DNA from: CAZBGL01 sp964491375
GTDB taxonomy: Bacteria; Desulfobacterota; Deferrisomatia; Deferrisomatales; Deferrisomataceae
Length of the DNA stretch: 11,138 nucleotides
Reading direction: 5' to 3'
Assembly (NCBI GenBank): GCA_964491375.1
Contig: CAZBGL010000276.1
Location: 1 to 11,138 of the forward strand
The notes beneath the pieces were generated by a model, which saw nothing but the letters and a program-made list of their open reading frames with translations, was not told the origin of the DNA and searched no databases. The position numbers were made by a program, and so were the translations under genes. This document shows positions 1 through 7,028 of the stretch, piece by piece (positions within the stretch are counted from its first letter, which is position 1; each line of letters opens with the position of its first letter).

Positions 1-2
1 GG

Positions 3-185
3 GCTCTGTGGAAGATCGTGTACGATCCGTCCGTGCCGGATCCCCTGCGGCGCCGGGCTCTCGAGATGCTCGCGTTCAAGGCCCGGGTAGTGGCCCAGGG
101 GGCGCGCAAGCGGGGCCGGAAGGAGCGCGCCCGAAGTTTCGAGCATTCCGTGCAGGAGGCCGAGCGGTGGACGACGCTCCGGTGA
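3..185 (+). CDS. C-terminal end of an unrecognised protein (partial)
   Basis: An open frame enters from the left edge and ends at TGA 183-185, giving about 60 basic residues (start ALWKIVYDPS, end AERWTTLR). Nearly every third codon position is G or C, whereas the competing frame that would extend the next gene upstream is much poorer at that position. This frame is therefore the translated one here. The stop lies 19 nt inside the next gene, as is usual within an operon. I do not recognise the family: the fragment is rich in Arg and Lys and probably helical, with no diagnostic motif, and its function cannot be named from this piece. Confidence 0.6.
   Translation, partial: ALWKIVYDPSVPDPLRRRALEMLAFKARVVAQGARKRGRKERARSFEHSVQEAERWTTLR
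154..159 (+). promoter_or_regulatory. Ribosome binding site that fixes the ParB-like start
   Basis: A perfect AGGAGG lies 7 nt upstream of an in-frame GTG at 167. It favours this start over the upstream starts in the same frame and over GTG 182. GTG 182 forms a GTGA overlap with the preceding stop but has only a weak GGTGG in front of it. Confidence 0.7.
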
Positions 186-1114
186 AAACAGTGGCTCTGG
201 ATGCCCTGACGGATGCCCCGGACCGGTTTTCGTTCTCGTGGCCGGCTCCTGGAGAACGGGAGCGTCTCGAACGGAGTCTACGGGACCACGGGCTGCTGCG
301 CCCCCTGATCGCCGTGGAACGGGAAGGACGGACCGTGGTGGTTTCGGGCGCGCGCCGCTTCCGCATCCTTTGCCGGATGGGCGCTCGGGAAATACCGGTA
401 CGGTGGGTGGCGCTTGAGGGCGCGGCCCTCTGGGAGCACCTGCTGGCCGACCACCTCGATCACCGCGCCCTCAACCCCGTGGAGGTGGGCCTCTACCTGC
501 GGCGACGGACACGGGACACGGGCGAGTCTCTGGACGAGCTGGCCCAGAGAGTGTTCCCGCGACTGGGGCTCCCTCCCCGGGCGCGGGCCGCCCGGGATCC
601 GTTGTGGCTCACGGAACTGCCCGGCTCCCTTCGGGATGCCGTGACCGAGGGGCGTGTACCGGCGGCTGCCGCGCGGGTGCTCGCGTCCGCTCCCCGCGAG
701 GACGCCCTGACCGTGCTCCAGTGGCTCGGACGCTGGCCACTGGGCGTGAACCGGTTCGCCGAGCTGGCCCGGTGGGCCTTGGAGAGCGCATGGGCGGAGG
801 GCAAGCAGGTGTCCGCATGGCTCGCCGAGCAGGGGCTGGACCGGTGGGAGGGATCGCCCGAAGAGCTGGCCCGGAGGGTCCGCAGGGCCCGGTATCCCAC
901 GTTGGCCGCTTTGGAGAGGGACTTTGCCGGGTGTGTCCAAGCCCTGGATCTTCCCAAAGGCGTACGGGTCGAGGCCCCCCAGGGCTTTGAGGGGGGATTC
1001 CTGGTGTGTTCCCTCCGGTTCCGTGGGCTCGCCGAGCTTGCCGGCAAACTTCGGGAACTGGCCGAGCAGGTGGAGGCTGGCCGGTGGGACCGGTTGAAGG
1101 ACTTCCTGGGATGA
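167..1114 (+). CDS. ParB/KorB-like protein with altered nucleotide-binding box
   Basis: This 315-residue protein shows the ParB N-terminal fold at about residues 8-105: a GLLRPLIAV strand, then VSGARRFRIL (59-68) and an LNPVEVG segment (102-108). A helical KorB-like DNA-binding stretch follows (about 105-175), including the LPGSLRDAVTEGRVP segment typical of the ParB middle domain. The C-terminal part (about 240-315) is not recognised. Canonical ParB proteins carry GERR in the CTP/phosphate box, and here it reads GARR. The N/E-rich box before LNP is also changed, to ADHLDHRA. CTP hydrolysis and clamp behaviour may therefore be altered or lost. No parA is next to it, and the gene is joined by an ATGA overlap to an SPL-like radical SAM gene, so chromosome partitioning is not the obvious role. 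DNA-binding regulator or accessory factor is an inference. Confidence 0.8.
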   Translation: MDDAPVKTVALDALTDAPDRFSFSWPAPGERERLERSLRDHGLLRPLIAVEREGRTVVVSGARRFRILCRMGAREIPVRWVALEGAALWEHLLADHLDHRALNPVEVGLYLRRRTRDTGESLDELAQRVFPRLGLPPRARAARDPLWLTELPGSLRDAVTEGRVPAAAARVLASAPREDALTVLQWLGRWPLGVNRFAELARWALESAWAEGKQVSAWLAEQGLDRWEGSPEELARRVRRARYPTLAALERDFAGCVQALDLPKGVRVEAPQGFEGGFLVCSLRFRGLAELAGKLRELAEQVEAGRWDRLKDFLG

Positions 1115-2250
1115 GGGTACTGCCGTTCGACCGGGTGGTGGCGGACCGGGAGGTGGCGGACGCCCCCTTCACCTCGGCGTTTCTGGGGCGGCTTCCGGCG
1201 TCCGTGGAGGTGGACTGGCGGGAGCCCGGAGAGCCTCCGCCCAAGGGGCGAAGGACCGTGCACCTGACTCGGGAGCCGGGCCGTTTCCTGAGGGCCTGCC
1301 CGTGCAGCCCCGGGGTGGTCCGGTGCGGGTACTGGATTTTTTCTCCGGTGTTTCAGTGTCCCTTCGGGTGCGTGTACTGCTTCTTGCGCTTCTACGCCCC
1401 CGATGCCCCGCTCACGGTGTACGCCAACCTGGAGGATGCCGAGAGGGAGTTCCACGAGGCGTTGGAGCGCTGGCCCGGAGGGGTGCGCCTGGGAACCGGA
1501 GAGTTCGGGGACTCCCTCGCGTTGGATCCCTGGACGCGCCACAGCGCATGGCTCGTGGAGCTCGTGCGGTCCCATCCCCGGGTTCTCCTGGAACTCAAGA
1601 CGAAGAGCGACCGGATCGAGGTGCTCTTGGAACACGCCCCGACGCCCAACGTGGTGGTGGCGTGGTCCGTGAACCCGCCCGGGGTCGTCCGCTCCGAGGA
1701 GCCGGGCACGGCCCCCTTGGACGCGCGGCTTCGCAGCGCCGCCTTGGCGGCCCGGGCCGGGTACCGGGTGGCGTTCCACTTCGACCCCGTGATCCGGATA
1801 CCGGGGTGGGAGACCGCGTACGCCGGGGTGGTGGAGGCGCTGTTCGACGCCGTGCCGCCCGAGCGAGTCGCCTGGATCAGTCTGGGGACGCTGCGGTTTC
1901 CCAGGCGGTTCCTGGAAAGATGGGGGGCTCGTCTCCGGGGCCGAGCGGCCTATTTCGCGGAGTTCGTGCAGGGGCCGGACGGAAAGCTGCGGTACCACTG
2001 GTTTCACAGGCGGGAGGCGTACCGGCGGCTGGTGACCGAGCTTCGGCGCCGGGCAGGGGAAGGGCTGCGCATCTACCTGTGCATGGAGACGCCGGAGATG
2101 TGGTCTTCGGTGTTCGGCACGGAACCCGCCCCCGAAGGAGAGGTGGAGCGGTGGCTGGCAAGGCCTTGGGCGTGCGGCTCTTCCCGGCCGGTGCGGCAGG
2201 GCAGTTCCACGATGAAAGAACTCCCGCGTCCCGGTTCGGAGCGCACGTAG
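1111..2250 (+). CDS. Spore photoproduct lyase-like radical SAM protein
   Basis: The 379-residue protein starts at an ATG overlapping the previous stop (ATGA). Radical SAM cysteines are C83, C87 and C90 (CPFGCVYC, the CX3CX2C pattern), which bind a 4Fe-4S cluster and S-adenosylmethionine. They follow RCGYWIFSP, matching the SPL family's CGY region. Other SPL-type segments are ELKTKSD (161-167), NVVVAWSVNP (180-189) and WISLGTLRF (255-263). True SPL repairs the spore thymine dimer and uses a conserved Cys (C141 in Bacillus subtilis) as hydrogen-atom donor. By eye that position is Glu131 here (RLGTGEFGDSLALD), so the chemistry probably differs. The recognisable domain ends near 2166. The last 27 or so residues are read from DNA that also encodes the end of the opposing kinase and look like run-through. 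Most likely a DNA- or nucleotide-directed radical SAM enzyme of unknown substrate. Confidence 0.85.
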   Translation: MRVLPFDRVVADREVADAPFTSAFLGRLPASVEVDWREPGEPPPKGRRTVHLTREPGRFLRACPCSPGVVRCGYWIFSPVFQCPFGCVYCFLRFYAPDAPLTVYANLEDAEREFHEALERWPGGVRLGTGEFGDSLALDPWTRHSAWLVELVRSHPRVLLELKTKSDRIEVLLEHAPTPNVVVAWSVNPPGVVRSEEPGTAPLDARLRSAALAARAGYRVAFHFDPVIRIPGWETAYAGVVEALFDAVPPERVAWISLGTLRFPRRFLERWGARLRGRAAYFAEFVQGPDGKLRYHWFHRREAYRRLVTELRRRAGEGLRIYLCMETPEMWSSVFGTEPAPEGEVERWLARPWACGSSRPVRQGSSTMKELPRPGSERT

Positions 2251-3590
2251 ATCCGGCCCCCGTGCACCCGGACCACCCAACGGCAGATGGAGAGGCCCAG
2301 GCCGCTCCCCCCCTGCGCGCGCGAGCGGTGTTTGTCCACCCGGTAGAACCGCTCGAAGATCCGGTCCAGATGCTCTGGGGGGATGCCGATGCCCGTGTCC
2401 TTGACCGTGATCCGGACCCGGTCCGCGGCGCACCGGGTGTGGCTCAGGAACACCTTTCCGCCCTGCGGGGTGTACTTCACGGCGTTGTCCAGGAGGTTCC
2501 AGAACAGTTGCCGAAGGCGGAGCGGATCCGCCTCGATCACCACCCGCGGGCCCCCGGCCCAGGTGAGTCCCACCCCCTTGGCCTCGGCCAACACACTCGC
2601 TTGGCCGGCGATTTCCCCCAGGAAGGCGTTGAGCTCCAAGGCCTGCTTGTTCACCGGGACCTGCCCGAGGTCGCCCCTGGCGAGTAGCAGCAGGTCCTCC
2701 ACGATCCGGCTCATCCGGTGAATCTCCTCCAGGGCCGAGGCGAGCACGGCCTGGTACTCCTCCGGGGAACGGGAATGGCGCAGCGCCACCTCGGCTTCGC
2801 CCCGCAGCACGGTGAGCGGCGTGCGCAGCTCGTGGCTCGCGTCTGCCATGAACTCCCGGACCCGGCGCACCGTGCGGGCGAGGCGGTCGATCAACCCATT
2901 GACGCTGCGCGCCAGGGCCTGTACCTCCTCGGCCCGTTCGTCCTCGGGAATGCGGGTGTCCAGTTTGTCCGTGTCCAACCGGCGCAGGGCCTCGATCACC
3001 CGATCCAGGGGTTTGAGCGCCCGTCCCGTGAGCCACCAACCCGTCCAAAGTGCCACGAGCAGGGCGCAGGGCACTCCCAGGGCCAAGGCGAACAGGGTGG
3101 TTCGCAGGGTCGCCTGCACCTCGTTCAGGGGGGTGGCCACCTGCACCACGTTTCGCACCCGGCCGCGCACCACCACCGGATAGAACAACACCCTCAGGGC
3201 TCCTCCGCCGCCCGAAAAGGTGTGGAACACCATCTCGCCGTGGAGGGCCCTGTGGAGCAGGGGCCGGGGGACGGGCAGGCGCCGGAGCAGGAGGTTCCGG
3301 CTCCGAGGGCCGACCCGGCCCGAGGGATCCAGCACCTGGATGAAGCGACCAGCCGCTGGAACACCGAAGAACTCCTCGAGGAGGCGGGCGAAGTCATTGT
3401 ACCCCGGCCTCAGAAGGTTCCGAACGGACGACTCGGCCACCACCCGGGCCAGGGCCAACAGTTTCTGGTCCACGTCCCGGTACAGGCTGCGGGCCAAGGC
3501 ACCGTAGAACGCCACCGCCAACGCGAGCAGCACGGCCGAGAAAAGCGCGGCGTGGCTGAGGCTGATGCGGGCGCGAAGGCTGAGGGTCAC
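2073..3590 (-). CDS. Sensor histidine kinase, CusS/heavy-metal-sensor type
   Basis: A 505-residue membrane kinase, the likely partner of the regulator encoded just upstream. The GTG start overlaps the regulator's stop as GTGA, with AGGGAGG just upstream. The order is: transmembrane helix 1 (about 14-33), periplasmic sensor region (34-160), transmembrane helix 2 (about 165-187), HAMP (187-240), HisKA with ASHELRTPL (His253), then an HATPase domain with N-box NLLDNAVKY (365-373), G1 DTGIGIP (398-404), the FERFYR box (412-417) and G2 GGSGLGL (427-433). All catalytic motifs are intact. The layout resembles CusS/CopS/IrlS kinases, but no metal ligands stand out and no metal-resistance gene is nearby, so the signal is unknown. 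The conserved domain ends at residue 464 (SSFIVELP). A 41-residue low-complexity tail follows, encoded opposite the radical SAM gene. Confidence 0.93.
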   Translation of the reverse strand: MTLSLRARISLSHAALFSAVLLALAVAFYGALARSLYRDVDQKLLALARVVAESSVRNLLRPGYNDFARLLEEFFGVPAAGRFIQVLDPSGRVGPRSRNLLLRRLPVPRPLLHRALHGEMVFHTFSGGGGALRVLFYPVVVRGRVRNVVQVATPLNEVQATLRTTLFALALGVPCALLVALWTGWWLTGRALKPLDRVIEALRRLDTDKLDTRIPEDERAEEVQALARSVNGLIDRLARTVRRVREFMADASHELRTPLTVLRGEAEVALRHSRSPEEYQAVLASALEEIHRMSRIVEDLLLLARGDLGQVPVNKQALELNAFLGEIAGQASVLAEAKGVGLTWAGGPRVVIEADPLRLRQLFWNLLDNAVKYTPQGGKVFLSHTRCAADRVRITVKDTGIGIPPEHLDRIFERFYRVDKHRSRAQGGSGLGLSICRWVVRVHGGRIYVRSEPGRGSSFIVELPCRTGREEPHAQGLASHRSTSPSGAGSVPNTEDHISGVSMHR

Positions 3591-4261
3591 GGGCCCTCCC
3601 TGAGAACGTATCCCACGCTTCGCACGGTGTGGATGAGGCGGGGCTCGAATCCGTGATCGATCTTTTTTCTGAGATAATTGATGTATACGTCCACAACATT
3701 CGTGTATGAGTCGAAGCTCTGGTCCCACACGTGCTCAAGGATCATGGTGCGCGTCAGCACCCGTCCGGCATGGCGCATCAGGTACTCGAGCAGGGCGAAC
3801 TCCTTTGGGGTGAGTTCGATCACCTTGCCGGCCCGGGTGACGCGACGGGCCGCCGGGTCCAGGGTGAGATCCGCCACCCTCAGCACCGGAGGAGTGTGGG
3901 GTTTGCCCCTGCGGAGGAGGGCCCGCACCCGGGCGAGCAGTTCCGCGAACGCAAAGGGCTTGGTCAGGTAGTCGTCCGCGCCCAGATCCAGTCCCCGGAC
4001 CTTGCTCTCCACCGAGTCCCTGGCCGTGAGGATGAGGATTGGGGTGTCGATCCCTCCCTCGCGCAGGCGCTGCACGAACCGGAAGCCGTCCAGGCCGGGT
4101 AGCATCAGATCCAGGACGATCAGATCGTAGGGGTGGGTCTCGGCCAGATGGAGTCCCTCGGTGCCGTCCAGGGCCAGATCCACGGCGTAGTGCTCCTCCT
4201 CCAGGCCTTTCCGGATGAACGAGGCCACCTTTTCTTCGTCCTCCACCACCAGGATCCTCAT
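3587..4261 (-). CDS. OmpR-family response regulator
   Basis: A 224-residue two-domain transcription factor. The receiver domain (1-115) has acidic residues E7 and D8, phospho-acceptor D51 (LDLMLPG), T79 and K101 (TKPF), all as expected. The C-terminal winged helix (about 125-224) carries LTPKEFALLEYL and the recognition-helix segment SYTNVVDVYINYLRKK, close to the CusR/CopR/QseB group. The start is the ATG at 4261 because AGGAGG (plus-strand 4269-4274) lies 7 nt upstream and the protein then begins MRILVVEDE. Starting at the upstream candidate near 4300 would add residues with no family match and would run over the promoter. It is cotranscribed with the kinase. Its DNA targets are unknown; autoregulation is usual for the family but no operator repeat was identified. 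Confidence 0.95.
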   Translation of the reverse strand: MRILVVEDEEKVASFIRKGLEEEHYAVDLALDGTEGLHLAETHPYDLIVLDLMLPGLDGFRFVQRLREGGIDTPILILTARDSVESKVRGLDLGADDYLTKPFAFAELLARVRALLRRGKPHTPPVLRVADLTLDPAARRVTRAGKVIELTPKEFALLEYLMRHAGRVLTRTMILEHVWDQSFDSYTNVVDVYINYLRKKIDHGFEPRLIHTVRSVGYVLREGP

Positions 4262-4298
4262 GGCACCGCCTCCTGTGGGATTCGACGTGACCAGACGC

Positions 4299-4307
4299 AT
4301 TGTAACA
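4299..4307 (-). promoter_or_regulatory. Extended -10 promoter candidate for the regulator-kinase operon
   Basis: On the minus strand this reads TGTTACAAT, an extended -10 (TGn before TACAAT) about 38 nt from the regulator's ATG. No good -35 hexamer stands at the proper distance, as is often the case for extended -10 promoters. It is a pattern match only. Confidence 0.4.
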
Positions 4308-4386
4308 GTTCCGAGGGGCGGGGGGACACCGGTAGGATTCTTGCATGTCTTCTCGGGCCAAGACCCTCGGGGCAGGCGCGTGTGGG

Positions 4387-4415
4387 TTGACAGGAGAGGG
4401 GGGTTCCCCTAGGGT
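4387..4415 (+). promoter_or_regulatory. Sigma70-type promoter for the diguanylate cyclase
   Basis: TTGACA (4387-4392) is followed after exactly 17 nt by TAGGGT (4410-4415), a consensus -35 with a -10 keeping the key first, second and last bases. Transcription would begin near 4422, leaving a leader of about 33 nt before the TTG start at 4455. The -10 sits in the 8-bp palindrome CCCTAGGG (4407-4414), which could be an operator, though palindromes this short are common in GC-rich DNA. Confidence 0.55.
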
Positions 4416-4440
4416 CAGTCCCCCGCATTTCGTTCGGTTC

Positions 4441-4446
4441 GGAGAG
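4441..4446 (+). promoter_or_regulatory. Ribosome binding site supporting a TTG start
   Basis: GGAGAG lies 8 nt upstream of TTG 4455. The next in-frame ATG (4470) has no Shine-Dalgarno-like sequence at a suitable distance, which favours the TTG start. Both starts give the same protein apart from five residues. Confidence 0.45.
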
Positions 4447-4454
4447 TTCTCGTT

Positions 4455-6476
4455 TTGGCCGATCCTGGCATGGATGGTGCTGCGTTTCCCATAAATAGGA
4501 AAATTCTTCCCACATCCGTTTGGGGCCCCTTCTCGGCCGCGGTTCGTGAGGCCGCGGGGATCGATCTGGTCCTTTTGGGCGTCCCCGGAGGGGTGGTGGC
4601 CGGGGATCCGTCGGTTTTGGCCCAGGGGATGGGGGAGTTGGGACCCGATCCCGGGGCCTGGCCGGCTTTCCTGCGCAAGATCGCCAACCAGGCCCGGTCG
4701 GCCGGGGAGACGGTGCTGTTCCGCGACGCCCACGGCGGAATCCTGTTCGCCGCGCCCGTGGAGGGGGGGGCGGACGGGATCGAACTTCTGCTCTTGGGAA
4801 GACCGGAACGGGAGGGTACGGACCTGCCTCCCCGGAGATTGAGGGCCCTGGCCAACCTTGCGTGCCATTGCCTGGGTGCGGCGGTGCGGGGGCACGCGGC
4901 GCGCTCGTTGGCCGACCGGGCTCGAACCCGTACCTTGACCCTGATGGACCTCCTTCCGGACCTCTCCCAATGTGCCACCGTGGTGGAGTTGTGGGGGTTG
5001 GTGCTCAACACCTTGGGACTCGTGTTCGAGGTGGAAAGCGCGGCGTTCTTGCACCGGGAAGGCGCCACGGGCCGCTTCCTGGTGCGGACGGCCATGGGGC
5101 CGTTCGAGCAGAGCCTGATGGCGTGGGCCCTGCCCGACGACTCGGAGGCCGCGCAAGGGCTCGCCCGGCCCGGGGCCGTGGTGGCGGTGGAGGACACGCA
5201 CACCCTGGCCCGGTGGGGCCTTCCCGAGGGGGTGGAGCGGGCGGTCCTCTTCTCGGTGGGTACCCCGCGGGGAGTCCGGGATGCGCTCATGATCCTCAAC
5301 CGCGCGGTGGAAGGCGACGAGCGGACCCTTTTGAAGGGATTTTGCAGCCAACTCGGGCTCGTGGTGGAGAACCGGCGGTTGCGCGAGGAGACGGAAAAAA
5401 GAAGGGAGCACATGGAGAGCGTGCGCTCCCTGGCTCGCCGCTTCCTGGCCAGCCTCGACCCGGACGATCTGTTCCGGGTGATCCTGGAAGAGGCGAGGAA
5501 GGTGACCAGCGCCCGGAAGGGAAGCCTGATGGTGCCGGCCAACGGCGGCCGGGAGCTGAAGATCCGGGCGGCGGTCGGCATGGCCGAGCGGGTGGTGGAA
5601 CGGCTCAGGGTGCGGGCCGGTGAAGGGATTGCGGGCCGCGTGTTCGCCTCGGGTACCCCCATCGTGGTGGAGAACATCGAACAGGACCCGCGGTTCCGCC
5701 GCCGCAATCGCCCCCGTTACGAGACAAAGAGTTTTCTGTGTCTGCCTATCCGCAGGGATGGCCGGGTGGTGGGGGTCCTCAACCTCTCCGACAAGATCAC
5801 GGGCGAGGCCTTCGGTCCGGACGACCTGGACCTGCTCGAGACCATCTTGAGCCAGGCTACCCTGGCCATTGAGCGGTCCACGTATTACGCCCAGTCCAGG
5901 GAGCTCCGAAGGATCTCGATCACCGATCCCCTTACCGGGCTCCTGAACCGGCGCTACTTCGAGGAGCGGTTGCGGGAGGAGTTGGACCGGGCCACGCGAC
6001 ACCGCCATCCCTTGTCGCTGATCATGATCGACATCGACCACTTCAAGCGGTACAACGACGCCAACGGACATCCCGCGGGGGACAAGGCCCTGGTGCTCCT
6101 CGGCCGGATCCTGAGGGCCAGCGTCCGGGCCATCGACGTGGTCAGCCGTTTCGGTGGGGAGGAGTTCTCCATCATCTTGCCCGAGACGATCAAGCGCGAG
6201 GCCCTTTTGATCGGGGAGCGCATCCGCAGCGAGGTGGAAACCCTGTACTTTCCCGGTGAGGAGCGCCTACCCGGCGGACGTCTCACCGTCTCGGCGGGGG
6301 TGGCGTCCTTTCCCGATGACGCCCGGGACCTGAGGACCTTGGTCCAAAGGGCCGACCGGGCCCTCTACCAGGCCAAGGCCCGGGGCCGCAACCGGGTCGA
6401 GGCCTACATGCCCGCCCCGTCCCCTGCCACCGGAGCTGAGGACGCAGCGACCACAGGCTGGACCCGGGTGCTGTGA
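4455..6476 (+). CDS. GAF-GAF-GGDEF diguanylate cyclase
   Basis: A 673-residue cytoplasmic protein (no signal peptide or membrane helix) that should make cyclic di-GMP from two GTP. Residues 15-150 form a sensory-looking N-terminal region I cannot name with confidence. A first, divergent GAF-like domain spans about 165-310, and a helical linker follows (305-330, rich in charged residues). A second clear GAF domain spans about 332-477 (GEGIAGRVFASGTPIVVENI, DPRF). The GGDEF domain (about 485-652) has DPLTGLLNRRYF at its start, MIDIDHFKRYND for metal and substrate, and the active site GGEEF (567-571). RAID (558-561) sits five residues before GGEEF, which is the allosteric RxxD inhibitory site, so product feedback is expected. 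The start is TTG 4455 on ribosome-site evidence, with ATG 4470 as the alternative. The gene appears to be monocistronic. Confidence 0.93.
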   Translation: MADPGMDGAAFPINRKILPTSVWGPFSAAVREAAGIDLVLLGVPGGVVAGDPSVLAQGMGELGPDPGAWPAFLRKIANQARSAGETVLFRDAHGGILFAAPVEGGADGIELLLLGRPEREGTDLPPRRLRALANLACHCLGAAVRGHAARSLADRARTRTLTLMDLLPDLSQCATVVELWGLVLNTLGLVFEVESAAFLHREGATGRFLVRTAMGPFEQSLMAWALPDDSEAAQGLARPGAVVAVEDTHTLARWGLPEGVERAVLFSVGTPRGVRDALMILNRAVEGDERTLLKGFCSQLGLVVENRRLREETEKRREHMESVRSLARRFLASLDPDDLFRVILEEARKVTSARKGSLMVPANGGRELKIRAAVGMAERVVERLRVRAGEGIAGRVFASGTPIVVENIEQDPRFRRRNRPRYETKSFLCLPIRRDGRVVGVLNLSDKITGEAFGPDDLDLLETILSQATLAIERSTYYAQSRELRRISITDPLTGLLNRRYFEERLREELDRATRHRHPLSLIMIDIDHFKRYNDANGHPAGDKALVLLGRILRASVRAIDVVSRFGGEEFSIILPETIKREALLIGERIRSEVETLYFPGEERLPGGRLTVSAGVASFPDDARDLRTLVQRADRALYQAKARGRNRVEAYMPAPSPATGAEDAATTGWTRVL

Positions 6477-6488
6477 TCGCCCCGGGTC
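6461..6488 (+). terminator. GC dyad across the diguanylate cyclase stop codon
   Basis: GACCCGGG (6461-6468) and CCCGGGTC (6481-6488) are perfect 8-bp complements around a 12-nt loop that contains the TGA stop. It could form a strong hairpin at the transcript end, but no T-run follows, so it is at best a weak or Rho-assisted terminator or an RNA-stabilising 3' stem. Confidence 0.25.
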
Positions 6489-6654
6489 TGCCCCACGCCC
6501 GAGCAGGGATCCGGCCCCGACCTTCTCCCACGGAGACAGAAGACGGGTGGCGTACCCCGGAAGGCTTTTGGTAGGTTAGTCCCGCGTTTCCAGGGGACGA
6601 AGTCACGGCTCCGGATCATCTCCACGGTCTGTCCACCGACCTCGAACATTGGAA

Positions 6655-6696
6655 GCCGACAGCGGTCAACCGTTCGCTGACAGCCGACAGCCGCCT
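6655..6696. repeat. Degenerate 7-bp tandem repeat
   Basis: Six units in strict 7-nt phase: GCCGACA, GCGGTCA, ACCGTTC, GCTGACA, GCCGACA, GCCGCCT. Units 1 and 5 are identical and unit 4 differs by one base, while the others are diverged. It resembles the short heptameric intergenic repeats seen in some bacterial genomes. Its function is unknown. Confidence 0.5.
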
Positions 6697-6720
6697 GAGT
6701 CCCCGTTGCGACCGCGGCGA

Positions 6721-6796
6721 TCGTGGCGCGACACGATGGAACGCCCGTCGCGCCGTGGCGAGAGGGCGGGGGGCCCGGAGGGACTCGCCCGGGCCC
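6721..6796. other. Two adjacent GC-rich dyads
   Basis: GGCGCGAC (6725-6732) pairs with GTCGCGCC (6747-6754); in RNA the stem could lengthen to about 12 pairs using G-U pairs. GGGCCCGG (6771-6778) pairs with CCGGGCCC (6789-6796) around a 10-nt loop. Together they could be part of a folded RNA, but chance stems are frequent at this base composition. Confidence 0.3.
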
Positions 6797-7028
6797 ACGC
6801 CCCTCGGCTTCGCAAAGGAGCGGCCCTGGCGGTGGTCTCGGGGGTGTAAGTTCGCAGGAGTGGCTTGTTTTCGCTTGGGGCCACGGCCTCGGCGGTGGTG
6901 CTCGGAGGCTTTCGTGCCGCTCGCGTGCACGACGGTGGGAGCGGGAGACGACCGCGTCTGACCTTCCGGCCGCCTGCGCGGATCCGAGCCCCCGGGCGGG
7001 GTGGACGAACCACGGTGAGCGTCCATGC

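Noticed and set aside
493..3048. 851-codon open frame on the minus strand
   Set aside because: It lies antisense to the ParB-like and radical SAM genes and overlaps the kinase in another frame. The product is Gly/Arg/Pro-rich with no domain, a shadow of GC-rich coding DNA.
2073..4261. Assignment of the two-component pair to copper or silver sensing
   Set aside because: The domain layout is CusS/CusR-like, but no metal-binding residues in the sensor region and no metal efflux genes are visible, so the signal is left open.
3735..6071. 778-codon open frame on the minus strand
   Set aside because: It runs antisense to the diguanylate cyclase and across both divergent promoters, and its composition is that of a mirrored GC-rich gene.
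6461..6488. Classical intrinsic terminator after the diguanylate cyclase
   Set aside because: The stem is strong but no T-run follows and the stop codon is in the loop, so it is listed only as a weak candidate.
6540..6610. Possible cyclic-di-GMP riboswitch, because of GGTAGGTTAG after a diguanylate cyclase gene
   Set aside because: The conserved GEMM core segments and the pairing partners for the receptor helix are missing on both strands.
6404..6650. Minus-strand peptide-like stretch (FEVGGQTVEMIRSRDFVPWKR)
   Set aside because: A short piece reads like real protein and might be a gene remnant, but it has no ribosome site, matches nothing I know, and continues into sequence antisense to the diguanylate cyclase end.
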